Below the pieces are notes generated by a model. That model did not search any database and was not told the DNA's origin. It worked only from the letters and a program-made list of their open reading frames with translations. Both the position numbers and the translations under genes were made by a program. A DNA stretch of 59,928 bases from Halorubrum ezzemoulense DSM 17463 (GTDB lineage: Archaea; Halobacteriota; Halobacteria; Halobacteriales; Haloferacaceae), in the NCBI RefSeq assembly GCF_002114285.1, contig NZ_NEDJ01000013.1, positions 1-59,928 of the forward strand. The letters are read 5' to 3'. Positions 1 to 8,146 of this stretch are shown one piece after another (position 1 is the first letter of the stretch; the number at the start of each line of letters is the position of its first letter).

Positions 1-277
1 TGTGCTGTTCATCAGAGAGTTCGGTTGGTCTGCCTTCGCGCGGATCGTCGTAGGCGACTTGCTCGACCGGCTCATCAGCGAGCCGGTCGAGCCGGCCAAC
101 CCACCGAGACAACCATGGACCGGTGTATCCGTATCGTTCAGCAACCTCCGCCATCGTTGCACCGTCTTCTTCAAGATAGTTGATCACCGCCATTAGCCGC
201 TGTGTCGGCTTTTTATCTTCGACCTCCGCGAGAGCGTCGCGGAGGTCGTCAAGAGTGGCGGCGTCAAGCGTAGACAT
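1..277 (-). CDS. IS630-family transposase, N-terminal part (cut by window edge)
   Basis: Reading leftward from an ATG at 277 gives 92 residues with no stop before the window edge, beginning MSTLDAATLDDLRDAL. Residues about 20-65 form a helix-turn-helix of the kind that opens IS630/Tc1-like transposases (motif MAEVAERYGYTGPWLSRWV), followed by the usual linker ending REGRPTELSDEQ. The DDE catalytic part would lie outside the window. The AT-rich 278-335 may hold the element's terminal repeat, but I cannot define it from one end. Family assignment is from remembered sequence pattern; whether the copy is intact is unknown. Confidence 0.75.
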   Translation of the reverse strand, partial: MSTLDAATLDDLRDALAEVEDKKPTQRLMAVINYLEEDGATMAEVAERYGYTGPWLSRWVGRLDRLADEPVEQVAYDDPREGRPTELSDEQH

Positions 278-378
278 ACTTGCTAATCACACTCTAACCT
301 AAAGAATATTTAGCTGACAGTATTAAGAATCGCGAACTCGGGCGGCGGGTCGCGCCGGCGCTACTTCCCTCGCCGTCG

Positions 379-810
379 TTACCCGTCTATCGCGGCCGCG
401 ACCTCGTCGGCGACCGCGTCGAGTTCGTCGTCGGAGAGGTCCGGCCGCCCGCCGGCGACCGCGTGGATCGCCGCGCCGCCGTCGCCCTCGAAGCGCGGGA
501 CGACGTGAACGTGGACGTGCGGGACCTCCTGCCCGGCCGCCTCGCCGTCGTTGACGCCGACGTTGGCCCCGTCGGCGCCGACGGCCGCTTGAATCTCCGG
601 CGTGAGCGACGCGGCCGCGCCGAACAGGTCGCTCGCGAGGTCGGCGTCGAGGTCGCCGACGTGGTGCGCGTGCGACTTGGGGATCACGAGCGTATGTCCG
701 CGCGCGAGCGGGTTCGCGTCGAGGAACGCCAGCACGGAATCGGTCTCGTAGACGGTGCGCGCCGGGATGTCGCCGGCGACGATCGAACAGAAGATACAGT
801 CGTCGGACAT
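379..810 (-). CDS. HIT family hydrolase
   Basis: The protein has 143 residues if begun at the internal Met (MSDDCIFCSIV), which matches the usual family N-terminus; an upstream Met at 840 would add ten atypical residues. The active-site signature HVHVHVV (histidine triad) lies near residue 100, and the N-terminal CxxC fits the zinc-site pattern common in this family. HIT proteins hydrolyse nucleotide phosphoramidates, AMP-lysine or dinucleoside polyphosphates in the cytoplasm; the exact substrate cannot be read here. It is divergent from the next gene, with about 128 nt between the starts. Confidence 0.92.
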   Translation of the reverse strand: MSDDCIFCSIVAGDIPARTVYETDSVLAFLDANPLARGHTLVIPKSHAHHVGDLDADLASDLFGAAASLTPEIQAAVGADGANVGVNDGEAAGQEVPHVHVHVVPRFEGDGGAAIHAVAGGRPDLSDDELDAVADEVAAAIDG

Positions 811-938
811 ACCCGAGCGATCGCTCGGCCGTCTCATCAAGGTTTCCCGGGGCGGCTGTCCCTCAAGATTTGCGCCGTCGCGGCGCCTGCGTCCCGCGCC
901 GCCAACGGACCTATATCCGCCGCGCCGAAACGGCGGGT

Positions 939-1241
939 ATGGACGACCGGCTCGAACGCGTGATCCGCCAGCAGCTCCGCAAGGCGGGCAAACAGTTCGA
1001 GGAGGCCAAACGCGCCTACGCCGAGGGGCGCGACGACCCCGAGGGCGACGCGGCGGCCGCGGCGCGGTTCGACCTCCCGACCGACGAGTCCGGCGCGGCG
1101 CGCATCGTCTGCCGCCGCCACGCGGAGCGACGGACCGTCCCGGTCGACGCCGAGGGCCGTCCGGCCTGCTTCGAGTCGGGTCACCCCGACTGCGAGGGGT
1201 GCGCCGAGGACGTCCGCGACGGCGTCGTCGAGACGTGGTGA
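939..1241 (+). CDS. small haloarchaeal protein (DUF7091-like)
   Basis: The product has 100 residues, starting MDDRLERVIRQQLRKAGKQF; an in-frame Met at 870 is less likely because the added residues are arginine-rich non-coding-like sequence. It has an N-terminal basic/acidic helix, then a compact part with a CRRHAERR segment and Cys residues in CFESGHPDCEGC that could bind a metal. I recall similar short proteins throughout haloarchaea under DUF7091; the number is from memory. Function unknown. It is separated from the lipoprotein gene by 361 nt. Confidence 0.75.
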   Translation: MDDRLERVIRQQLRKAGKQFEEAKRAYAEGRDDPEGDAAAAARFDLPTDESGAARIVCRRHAERRTVPVDAEGRPACFESGHPDCEGCAEDVRDGVVETW

Positions 1242-1602
1242 CGGGGGACCGGCGCTAGGCTCCCACCGATAGCGCCGCGGTCCGACACGCCCCGGTTTGT
1301 TTTCAGACGTACAGGTGCGGCGCATGAACCGGACCGCCGCCGTCGCCGGACTCCTCGCCGCAGTTGCCGGATTTGGTACCGGATTCCTCGTTGACTTCAC
1401 GGCGCTCGGGTTGCGGTTCCGCCTGCCCTTATCCCCCACGCGCGGGGCTCCTCGCCGAGCTGGCGCTCCCGCTGCCGAACGCCATCTGAGGCGGCTCGCC
1501 TCGGCGCTCGGGCGGCCCGACGGCGTCGGTGCGACCGCTCTCGGCGCGACGACGGCACAGAAGAGATATACCGAGCGGCTGAAAACAGGTGGAAACGTCC
1601 GA
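1242..1602 (+). other. non-coding gap with a possible gene remnant
   Basis: No confident gene. From ATG 1324 the frame gives a signal-like start (MNRTAAVAGLLAAVAGFGTG) that soon turns into arginine-rich nonsense. A plus-one shift near 1440 yields AGLLAELALPLPNAI and a stop at 1489, so this may be a small frameshifted membrane protein gene. A TATA-like stretch (gatatacc, 1565-1572) sits 30 nt before the lipoprotein start at 1603. Confidence 0.35.
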
Positions 1603-3498
1603 ATGACGCGATCGATCAGTCGACGAGCGGCGCTCGCAGGGCTCGGCCTCGCGGCCGCCAGCGCCGGCTGTCTCGGTCGCACGGAGAACATCGCCGGCCG
1701 CGATCCCCCCGAGCAGCTAACCCTCGAGATCAACGCCACGCCGGCGGACGCCGACCCCAACGGGATCCGCATCGCCAGACAGCTCGAAGAGCACCTGACC
1801 GCCGTCGGCATCGATGTCCGGCTCAACACCGTCGGACAGACCGACCTCTGGCGGAAGGTGCTCATCAACCAGAACTTCGACCTCTACGTCGGGCAGTTCG
1901 TGGAGACGGAGCCGTTCGACCCCGACGCGCTGTACGGGCTGACCCATTCGCGGTTCGTCGCGGAGTCGGGGTGGCAGAACCCCTTCGGCCTCACGGAGAT
2001 GGCCGTCGACGACCTGCTCGAACGGCAGCGCCGGGCGGCCGGCCGCGACCGCGACGACGCCGTCGACGCCCTCCAAGAGACGGTGTGTGAGCTTCAGCCC
2101 TTCTCCGTCGTCGCGTTCCCCGACGCGCTCACCGCCGTCCAAGAGAGCCGGTTCGACGGCTGGACGGAGGACCGACAGCCGCTCTCCGTCACCGGGCTCC
2201 TCGAACTCGACGACGTCGCCGCCGACGGCTCGGGAGGCGGCGGTTCCGCGACGAACGCGTCGGCGGGCGGCGTCGAGACGACGACCGACGCGGCCGCCGC
2301 CGACGCGACGGGGGACGCCCTCCGGCTCGTGACGACCGACGACCGGATCACGGAGAACTGGAACCCGATCGCCGCCGAATACCGGAACCACGGCACGTTC
2401 ACGGGTCTGTTGTACGACCCCCTCGTCCGCGCGGACGGCGACGAGTTCTTCCCGTGGCTGGCGACCGGCTGGGAACGGGTCGACGAGACCACGCTCGACG
2501 TCACGCTCCGAGAGGCCTGGTGGCACGACGGCGAGCCCGTGACGGCGAGCGACGTGGCGTTCACCTACGCGTTCCTCCGCGACACCTCCCTCGGGAACGT
2601 CGAGACCCCGGTTCCGACCCCCCGGTTCCGCGGCCGGAGTTCCGTCGTCGAGGGGGCGCGCGCCCGCGACGAGTCGACGGTCCGACTCACCGTGGCCGAC
2701 GTGAACGAGACGGTCGCCGCCAGGGCGCTCCGGGTGCCGATCCTCCCGGAACACGTCTGGTCAGAGCGGACCGGCGCGGCGACGATCGCCGGCTTCGAGT
2801 TCGACTTCGAGACCACGGAGGCGATCGTCTCGAACAACCCCGACCCCGTCGGGAGCGGGCCGCTCCGGTTCGTCGAGGCGACCGCCGGGGAGTCGGTCGC
2901 CTTCGAGCGGAACCCCGACCACTTCCTCGTCCGGTCGACGCCCGAGGACGACGCGGACGCGTCCGGGGAGACCGCTGACCCGCGAGCGGGGGTCCCGTCC
3001 CGATACCACGGGAAGCCCGCCTTCGACCGGCTCCGCATCGAGGTCCTGCCGTCGGACATCTCGGCCGTGGAGTCGGTCGCCGAGGGACTCGCGGACGCCA
3101 CCGTCTCGAACCTCGGGCCCGAGTCGGTCCCGCGGATCGGTCGCTCGGCCGACGCCCGGCTCGTGAGCGGGCGGTCGGCGGCGTTCTACCACGTCGGGTA
3201 CAACGTGCGCCGGAGCCCGCTGTCGAACCCCCGGTTCCGGGCGGTGATCGCTCGGCTGATCGATAAGACCGCGATCGTCGACGGCGCCTTCGACGGCTAC
3301 GCGCGGGCGGCGACCTCGCCGCTCGCGGCGTCCTCGGCTGATGTTCCGGAGTCGGTGGCGTGGGCCGACGGGAGCGACCCAGTCCACCCGTTCTTCGACG
3401 ACGGTGGGTCGCTGGATGTCGCGGCCGCCCGCGAGGCGCTCCGGGAAATCGGGTACCGGTTCGACGGCGAGGGGCGGCTGCTCTCGCGGGGGCGATGA
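1603..3498 (+). CDS. peptide/nickel-type ABC transporter substrate-binding lipoprotein, circularly permuted
   Basis: This 631-residue protein belongs to the OppA/DppA class (SBP_bac_5). The start at 1603 puts a twin-arginine leader (SRRAALAGLGLAAASAGC) with lipobox Cys23 at the N-terminus, so export by Tat and lipid anchoring outside the cell are likely. The two parts of the binding domain appear in reverse order. Residues about 38-205 resemble the normal C-terminal portion (LEEHLTAVGIDVRLNTV, FDLYVGQF). A Gly/Ser/Thr/Ala-rich linker (208-238) follows. Then comes the normal N-terminal portion (ENWNPIAAEY, YDPLVRADGDEFFPWLATGW, WHDGEPVTASDVAFTY), ending at REIGYRFDGEGRLL, where standard members continue into the part found here at the front. 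No permease genes are adjacent. The stop overlaps the PAP2 start. Confidence 0.85.
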   Translation: MTRSISRRAALAGLGLAAASAGCLGRTENIAGRDPPEQLTLEINATPADADPNGIRIARQLEEHLTAVGIDVRLNTVGQTDLWRKVLINQNFDLYVGQFVETEPFDPDALYGLTHSRFVAESGWQNPFGLTEMAVDDLLERQRRAAGRDRDDAVDALQETVCELQPFSVVAFPDALTAVQESRFDGWTEDRQPLSVTGLLELDDVAADGSGGGGSATNASAGGVETTTDAAAADATGDALRLVTTDDRITENWNPIAAEYRNHGTFTGLLYDPLVRADGDEFFPWLATGWERVDETTLDVTLREAWWHDGEPVTASDVAFTYAFLRDTSLGNVETPVPTPRFRGRSSVVEGARARDESTVRLTVADVNETVAARALRVPILPEHVWSERTGAATIAGFEFDFETTEAIVSNNPDPVGSGPLRFVEATAGESVAFERNPDHFLVRSTPEDDADASGETADPRAGVPSRYHGKPAFDRLRIEVLPSDISAVESVAEGLADATVSNLGPESVPRIGRSADARLVSGRSAAFYHVGYNVRRSPLSNPRFRAVIARLIDKTAIVDGAFDGYARAATSPLAASSADVPESVAWADGSDPVHPFFDDGGSLDVAAAREALREIGYRFDGEGRLLSRGR

Positions 3499-4361
3499 CG
3501 CCGTTCCTCTCGGTCCTCACGTCGGTCGTGGCGTGGGTCGTGGCGATGCTGGTCGTCGCGAGCGTCGCGGTGATCGGCCCCGCCCGGCTCCGCGAGACGT
3601 GGAGCGGGCTCCGCGACCGGCTCTGGGACGCGCGTCGGGCCGTCGCTGTCGTCTGCGCGGTGCTGATCGCCAGCGCCGTCGGGCGCCCCCCGCTACTGGA
3701 CGTCTCCAGGCTGTTCGGCCTTCAGGCGACGGCGTTCATTTACGGGCTGGAGGGCGGCTTCGTCGCGTGGGTTCAGGCGACGTTCGCGACCCCCGCGCTG
3801 ACCGCCTACTTCTCGTGGGTGTACGTGTACGGCTACGCGTTCCTGCTCGCGTTCCCGCCGGTCGCGTACCTCGCGCTCCCCCGGACAACGACGTTCAGCC
3901 GCGTCCTCGTCGCGTACGCGCTCAACTACGGGATCGGGCTGGTGCTGTACACGGCGGTGTTCGCCCACGGCCCGCGGAACGTGATGCCCGACATGGTGAC
4001 GCCGCTGCTGTTCACCACGCAGCCCGACGTGATGGCGCTGACGAGCGAGGTGAACGTGAACTCGAACGTCTTCCCGTCGCTTCACACCTCGCTGTCGGTC
4101 ACCGTCGGGACGTTCGCGGTGCTGACCCACGAGGAGTACCCCCGGTGGACGCCGGTCGCGGTCCCGCTCTCGCTGTCGGTCGTGGTCGCGACGATGTACC
4201 TCGGCATCCACTGGCTCACCGACGTCGTCGCCGGGTTCGCGCTCGCGTTCGGCTCGGTGGCGCTCGCGTACCGGCTGGTCGAACCGCGGTCCGACCCCGG
4301 AGTCCCGCGCGACGGCCCGGAGGACGACCAGCCGCCGTCGGAGCCGAACGCGAGCGACTGA
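3495..4361 (+). CDS. PAP2 superfamily membrane phosphatase
   Basis: The product has 288 residues. The ATG at 3495 overlaps the preceding stop (ATGA), so it is probably co-transcribed with the binding-protein gene. There are about six hydrophobic segments. The phosphatase signature is visible as FPSLHTS near residue 190 and GIHWLTDVVAG near residue 237, the two halves of the PAP2 active site (His-based phosphoryl transfer). Such proteins dephosphorylate isoprenoid or phospholipid phosphates or act as AUR1-like lipid phosphotransferases at the outer membrane face. Substrate unknown. The C-terminal 30 residues are hydrophilic and acidic. Confidence 0.85.
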   Translation: MTPFLSVLTSVVAWVVAMLVVASVAVIGPARLRETWSGLRDRLWDARRAVAVVCAVLIASAVGRPPLLDVSRLFGLQATAFIYGLEGGFVAWVQATFATPALTAYFSWVYVYGYAFLLAFPPVAYLALPRTTTFSRVLVAYALNYGIGLVLYTAVFAHGPRNVMPDMVTPLLFTTQPDVMALTSEVNVNSNVFPSLHTSLSVTVGTFAVLTHEEYPRWTPVAVPLSLSVVVATMYLGIHWLTDVVAGFALAFGSVALAYRLVEPRSDPGVPRDGPEDDQPPSEPNASD

Positions 4362-4388
4362 CCCCCTCGACCGCCGCCGAACACACCG

Positions 4389-4396
4389 TTTTGTAT
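4389..4396 (+). promoter_or_regulatory. TATA-like box of the DsbA-family gene
   Basis: TTTTGTAT lies 22-29 nt before the ATG at 4418, the spacing expected for a leaderless haloarchaeal transcript. It supports that start codon. Confidence 0.5.
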
Positions 4397-4417
4397 CGCC
4401 GGGCGTTACGCCCGTCC

Positions 4418-5047
4418 ATGAGCGCCGACCGACAGACCATCACGGTGTACTCGGACTACGTCTGCCCGTTCTGTTATCTGGGTCGTCAGTCCCTCTCACA
4501 GTATCAAGAGAACCGCGACGAGGAGCTCGCGATCGACTGGCGCCCGTTCGACCTGCGGAGCCAGAAGCGCCGCCCGGACGGGACGATCGACCACTCCGTC
4601 GACGACGGGAAAGACGACGAGTACTTCGAACAGGCGAAACAGAACGTCCGCCGGCTCGCCGACGACTACGGCGTGGAGATGGACCTCGACATCGCCGAGG
4701 ATGTCGACTCGCTCCCCGCCCAGATCGTCTCGTACTACCTCCGTGAACACCACGACTACGAGACGTGGCTCGCCTTCGACGAGGCGGTCTTCGCCGCGCT
4801 CTGGGAGGACGGTGAGGACATCGGCGACGCCGACCTCCTAGCCGAACTCGCCGTCGACGCGGGCGCCGAGGCCGACGAGGTGCGGTCGGCCCTCGACGAC
4901 GAGACGCTCCGCGAGACCGTCCGCGAGCGGTTCACCGAGGCGCAGCGGGAGGGGATTACCGGCGTGCCGACCTTCGCATACGACGGGTACGCGGCGCGCG
5001 GCGCCGTCCCGCCCGAGCAGCTCGAACGCCTCGTCGAGGGGACCTGA
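4418..5047 (+). CDS. DsbA family (FrnE-like) thiol oxidoreductase
   Basis: The protein has 209 residues. An N-terminal thioredoxin-fold strand leads straight into a CPFC motif (SDYVCPFCYLG, residues about 12-22), the redox-active dithiol. A helical insertion follows and the cis-proline loop is ITGVPTFAYDG near residue 185. This matches the FrnE/2-hydroxychromene-2-carboxylate isomerase-like branch of DsbA. There is no signal peptide, so it is likely cytoplasmic. FrnE-like proteins are tied to disulfide exchange and oxidative stress; the partner is unknown. Confidence 0.9.
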   Translation: MSADRQTITVYSDYVCPFCYLGRQSLSQYQENRDEELAIDWRPFDLRSQKRRPDGTIDHSVDDGKDDEYFEQAKQNVRRLADDYGVEMDLDIAEDVDSLPAQIVSYYLREHHDYETWLAFDEAVFAALWEDGEDIGDADLLAELAVDAGAEADEVRSALDDETLRETVRERFTEAQREGITGVPTFAYDGYAARGAVPPEQLERLVEGT

Positions 5048-5130
5048 ATCCGTTCGTCGTCGCGGTGAGGCACCGACCGTTCGCCGTCCGAGGAACCCGG
5101 TAGCTCGGCCGAGCGGGAAGAACACCACTA

Positions 5131-5138
5131 ATTAATAC
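5131..5138 (+). promoter_or_regulatory. TATA-like box of thiD
   Basis: An AT-rich attaatac stretch in an otherwise GC-rich spacer lies 21-28 nt before the ATG at 5159, fitting a leaderless or near-leaderless transcript. I see no clear thiamine riboswitch in the 111-nt spacer. Confidence 0.55.
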
Positions 5139-5158
5139 CACTAGGTTGTATCACGACT

Positions 5159-6016
5159 ATGCCCGAGTACGAGCCGGTCGAGCCGCCGGTCGCGCTGACG
5201 ATCGCCGGCAGCGACAGCGGCGGCGGGGCGGGGATCCAAGCGGACCTGACCGCGATGCGCGCGCACGGCGTCCTCGGCACATCAGTCGTGACGGCGACGA
5301 CCGCGCAGAACACCCGCGGCGTCGAGGACGTTCACCCCCTCCCCGCCGATCACGTCGCGAGCCAGTACGCGGCGGTCGCCGACGACTTCGCCGTCGGGGC
5401 GATCAAGACGGGAATGCTGGCGACCGCCGAGACCGTCGAGCAAGTGACTGAACTGGTCGCGGAGACGGACGCCCCGCTCGTCGTCGACCCCGTGATGGTC
5501 GCGGCGACCGGGGATCGCCTGCTCTCGCCCGCCGCGGAGGACGCCTACGAGGGGCTGATCGCGGACGCGACGCTCGTCACGCCGAACGCCGACGAGGCCG
5601 CGGTGCTGACCGACGCGCCGGTCGACACCCCCGCCGATGCCGAGCGCGCGGGCCGCGAGCTCGTCGCGCTCGGCGCCGACGCGGCGCTGGTGAAGGGCGG
5701 GCACCTCGACGGCGAATCCGCCGAGAGGGACGCTGTCGTCGACACCCTCGTCCGGGCCGACGACGCGGGTGGTAGTGCCCCGGAACGCGTCGCGCCGACC
5801 GTCGACCGCTTCGAGACGCCGCGGATCGACACCGAGGCGACGCACGGTTCCGGCTGCGCGCTGTCGAGCGCGATCGCCGCGCGACTGGCGAGAGGGGAGC
5901 CGCTCCGCGACGCGGTCGACGCCGCGGTCGCCGGGATGACCGAAGCGGTCCGACGCGGTTACGACGTGGGAGAGGGCCCGGGCGCGGTCAATCCCACGGC
6001 GTTGGGCGAGGAGTGA
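5159..6016 (+). CDS. thiD: hydroxymethylpyrimidine/phosphomethylpyrimidine kinase
   Basis: The product has 285 residues and converts HMP to HMP-PP by two phosphorylations in thiamine pyrophosphate synthesis (ribokinase superfamily). The N-terminal signature [17 protein letters not shown] (residues about 14-30) is typical of ThiD, as are [32 protein letters not shown] and the C-terminal anion-hole motif [14 protein letters not shown]. The length fits a single ThiD domain without the C-terminal ThiN fusion seen in many archaea. It converges with the ZIP gene 20 nt downstream. Confidence 0.95.
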   Translation: MPEYEPVEPPVALTIAGSDSGGGAGIQADLTAMRAHGVLGTSVVTATTAQNTRGVEDVHPLPADHVASQYAAVADDFAVGAIKTGMLATAETVEQVTELVAETDAPLVVDPVMVAATGDRLLSPAAEDAYEGLIADATLVTPNADEAAVLTDAPVDTPADAERAGRELVALGADAALVKGGHLDGESAERDAVVDTLVRADDAGGSAPERVAPTVDRFETPRIDTEATHGSGCALSSAIAARLARGEPLRDAVDAAVAGMTEAVRRGYDVGEGPGAVNPTALGEE

Positions 6017-6035
6017 CGGACCCCGCCGCCGGAAC

Positions 6036-6833
6036 TCACAGGTACGCGAGCGGGATCATAAGCGCGACGCCGAGCGCGACGCCGCCGACGAGGACCGGTT
6101 TGCCGCCGCGCGGGAGGTCGGCGCCCGTTTCGAGCGCCTCGGGGACGAACTCCGACAGGACGAGGTAGATCATCGCGCCCGCCGCGAAGCCGAAGCCGTA
6201 CGGGAGAAACTCGCGGGCGTACCGGACGAACGCGAACGCGATCACAGCGCCGATCGGCTGCGGGAGACTTGAGAACACCGACCACCACACCATCTTCCAC
6301 TTCGAGACGCCCATCGCCCGCAGCGGGATCGAGATGGCGGTCCCCTCGGGGACGTTGTGGATCGAGATGGCGACGGTCATGAACACGGCGAGCAGCGGGA
6401 CGGTGAAGCCGAACAGCGCGGTCCCGCCCTCTAGCCCGAGGTCGGCGAAGGAGACGCCGACCGCGATCCCCTCCGGAAAGCTGTGGACCGTCAGCACGCC
6501 GAGGATCAGGATCAGCTTCTTGAAGTCGGCCTCCTCGTACTCCCGCGGATCAATCTCGGTGTCCGCCAGGACCTCGTGCGCGATGACGACGAGGACGACG
6601 CCCGCGAGCATCCCGACGCCGATCTCAACCGCTGTCCCCTCCGCGAGCCCCTCTTGGATCAGCCCGAACAGCGACGCGGAGAGCATGATCCCCGACGCGA
6701 ACCCCCACAGCGCCACGTTCCCGCGGTCGCTGATCGTCTCGAAGAAGAAGAACGGCAGCGCGCCGATCCCGGTCGCCAGCGCCGTGATCAACCCGGCGAC
6801 GAACACGAACGCGTAGGCGTCGAGTGCGACCAT
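6036..6833 (-). CDS. ZIP family metal cation transporter
   Basis: A 265-residue membrane protein with about eight hydrophobic helices. The metal-binding helices carry HSFPEGIAVG (His117-Glu121) and HNVPEGTA (His159-Glu163), the conserved ZIP histidine/glutamate motifs, as in the ZupT/GufA branch. It is likely to import zinc or another divalent cation across the cytoplasmic membrane. The start at 6833 directly precedes the first helix. No metalloregulator is adjacent, and no operator is obvious in 6834-6924. Confidence 0.93.
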   Translation of the reverse strand: MVALDAYAFVFVAGLITALATGIGALPFFFFETISDRGNVALWGFASGIMLSASLFGLIQEGLAEGTAVEIGVGMLAGVVLVVIAHEVLADTEIDPREYEEADFKKLILILGVLTVHSFPEGIAVGVSFADLGLEGGTALFGFTVPLLAVFMTVAISIHNVPEGTAISIPLRAMGVSKWKMVWWSVFSSLPQPIGAVIAFAFVRYAREFLPYGFGFAAGAMIYLVLSEFVPEALETGADLPRGGKPVLVGGVALGVALMIPLAYL

Positions 6834-6924
6834 TCGTACGCGACGGTACGCCGCTCCGGGTCATAACTCCGAGGGACGCCCCCACGCGCTGGGAACTACC
6901 TACCCCTCCGAGGCGAAGCCGAGT

Positions 6925-7131
6925 TCACCCCAGGCCGTGAGCGAGACCGGAAATAAGCACCAACAGAAACAGCGCGACGAGGAGCAGGAGTACTGCGAGC
7001 TTGGTGCCGAGCGCGCAAGACGGACCGCCGCCTCGAACTCCGCTCCGTCGCGGTCGAATCGGTACGTCCACGTTCACGATCCGCCCTGCGGTCGAATCGA
7101 AGTCACCGGTCGGTCTCCGCCGCGACGGCAT
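6925..7131 (-). CDS. possible small single-span membrane protein
   Basis: The frame gives up to 68 residues ending in a strongly hydrophobic segment (LAVLLLLVALFLLVLI) two residues after GTK. The ATG at 7131 lies inside the end of the stalk-protein gene (29-nt overlap); GTG codons slightly downstream are alternative starts and would shorten the N-terminus by about 20 residues. It is the last gene of the apparent SipW operon. I do not recognise a family. The hydrophobic end and its place in the operon are the main support. Confidence 0.4.
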   Translation of the reverse strand: MPSRRRPTGDFDSTAGRIVNVDVPIRPRRSGVRGGGPSCALGTKLAVLLLLVALFLLVLISGLAHGLG

Positions 7132-8146
7132 CGACCGTGCTCGGCGAAGCGGCGGCGCCGGTCGCGTCCCCCGCGCTGGCCGATCCGTTCGCCGTCGGCT
7201 CGGTCGTGTTCTCCGGCGGCTCCGGCGACGGTTCGGACGGCTCCGACGCGTCGTCATCGTCCGTCTGGCTCGTCGCGTCGGTCTCCGACCTCTGCGCGTC
7301 AGACGTGCTGTCGTCGGTGTTCGACGTGTCGTCGGTGTTCGACGTGTCGTCATCGTCTGTCAGAGTCTTCGCGTTGGTCTCCGAACTCTGTGCGTCAGAC
7401 GTGCTGTCGTCGGTGTTCGACGTGTCGTCGGTGCCCGAGGATGTCACGGCCGGGTCGGACTCGTTGCTGTCCGTGTCTGCGGATGTCACGGCCGGGTCAG
7501 ACTCGTTGCTGTCCGTGTCTGCGGATGTCACGGCCGGGTCAGACTCGTTGCTGTCCGTGTCTGCGGATGTCACGGCCGGGCTCGACGCGCTCTCGTTCGC
7601 AGCGTCAGCCGTATCGGAATCCGTGGTGTCCGGCGTTTCAGACGGACTATCCTCGTTTTCCACGGTTGCCGTTTCGTTCCCCGACTGATCCGCTTCGGCT
7701 GTCGCCGAGTCGGTTACCGGGACCGAGGCGTTGGTGTCCGCGGTGGGTTCCGAGACGTTGCCGCCAGTGGGCGCCGAGACGTTGCCGCCAGTGGGCGCCG
7801 AGACGTTGCCGCCAGTGGGCGCCGAGACGTTGCTCCCAGCGGGCGCCGAAACGTTGCTCCCAACGGGCGCCGAGACATTCTGGTCCAGTCCGGCGCCGTC
7901 TCCGTCAGGGTCGCTCGTCCCGTTCTCGACGGCCACCGCGGTGAGATCGACATCGGCGGTCTCGTTGGTCTGGCTGCCGTTGGTCGAGGTCTCGTTGATC
8001 TGGTTCAGTTCGTCCGGGGTTTCGAACGTCGCGGTCACGTCGACGCTCGCCGAGAGGACGGCGACCGTGGCCCCTCCGGCGAACGCGACGCCCCACACGA
8101 GGACCGCCAGCGCGACGAGCGCGACGAGCCCACGGTTCGCGGCCAT
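7103..8146 (-). CDS. secreted/anchored low-complexity repeat (stalk) protein
   Basis: The protein has 347 residues. Residues about 7-32 form a hydrophobic leader or anchor, followed by a short strand-rich part (ASVDVTATFETPDELNQ). The rest is Ser/Thr/Asp/Asn-rich. It contains five or more copies of an 8-residue unit with an NVS glycosylation sequon (NVSAPTGG), three copies of a 14-residue unit (PAVTSADTDSNESD), and two long imperfect copies of a DTSNTDDSTSDAQ unit. NES/NVS/NET sequons are dense, so it is probably heavily N-glycosylated. The start overlaps the signal-peptidase stop by one base (TGATG). A role as a stalk or surface polymer is inference. Confidence 0.75.
   Translation of the reverse strand: MAANRGLVALVALAVLVWGVAFAGGATVAVLSASVDVTATFETPDELNQINETSTNGSQTNETADVDLTAVAVENGTSDPDGDGAGLDQNVSAPVGSNVSAPAGSNVSAPTGGNVSAPTGGNVSAPTGGNVSEPTADTNASVPVTDSATAEADQSGNETATVENEDSPSETPDTTDSDTADAANESASSPAVTSADTDSNESDPAVTSADTDSNESDPAVTSADTDSNESDPAVTSSGTDDTSNTDDSTSDAQSSETNAKTLTDDDDTSNTDDTSNTDDSTSDAQRSETDATSQTDDDDASEPSEPSPEPPENTTEPTANGSASAGDATGAAASPSTVDAVAAETDR
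7438..7581 (-). repeat. 42-bp tandem repeat, three copies plus a partial
   Basis: Units at 7438-7479, 7480-7521 and 7522-7563 are nearly identical; an 18-bp partial copy follows. The unit length is a multiple of three and encodes the 14-residue PAVTSADTDSNESD repeat of the stalk protein, so copy-number change would keep the frame. Confidence 0.9.
7752..7871 (-). repeat. 24-bp tandem repeat, five copies
   Basis: Units at 7752, 7776, 7800, 7824 and 7848; the first three are identical and the last two differ at a few bases. Each encodes an 8-residue NVSAPTGG-type unit with one N-glycosylation sequon. Confidence 0.9.

Noticed and set aside
463-1258. Long rightward frames over the HIT gene and the small gene at 939
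   Set aside because: They are antisense or frame-shifted shadows with arginine-rich composition typical of GC-rich DNA; the HIT and small-gene frames have recognisable motifs.
5048-5158. TPP riboswitch before thiD
   Set aside because: The spacer lacks recognisable conserved riboswitch segments, and the TATA position implies almost no leader.
7438-7871. Possible CRISPR array from evenly spaced repeats
   Set aside because: The repeats are directly adjacent without unique spacers and encode in-frame peptide units of the stalk protein.
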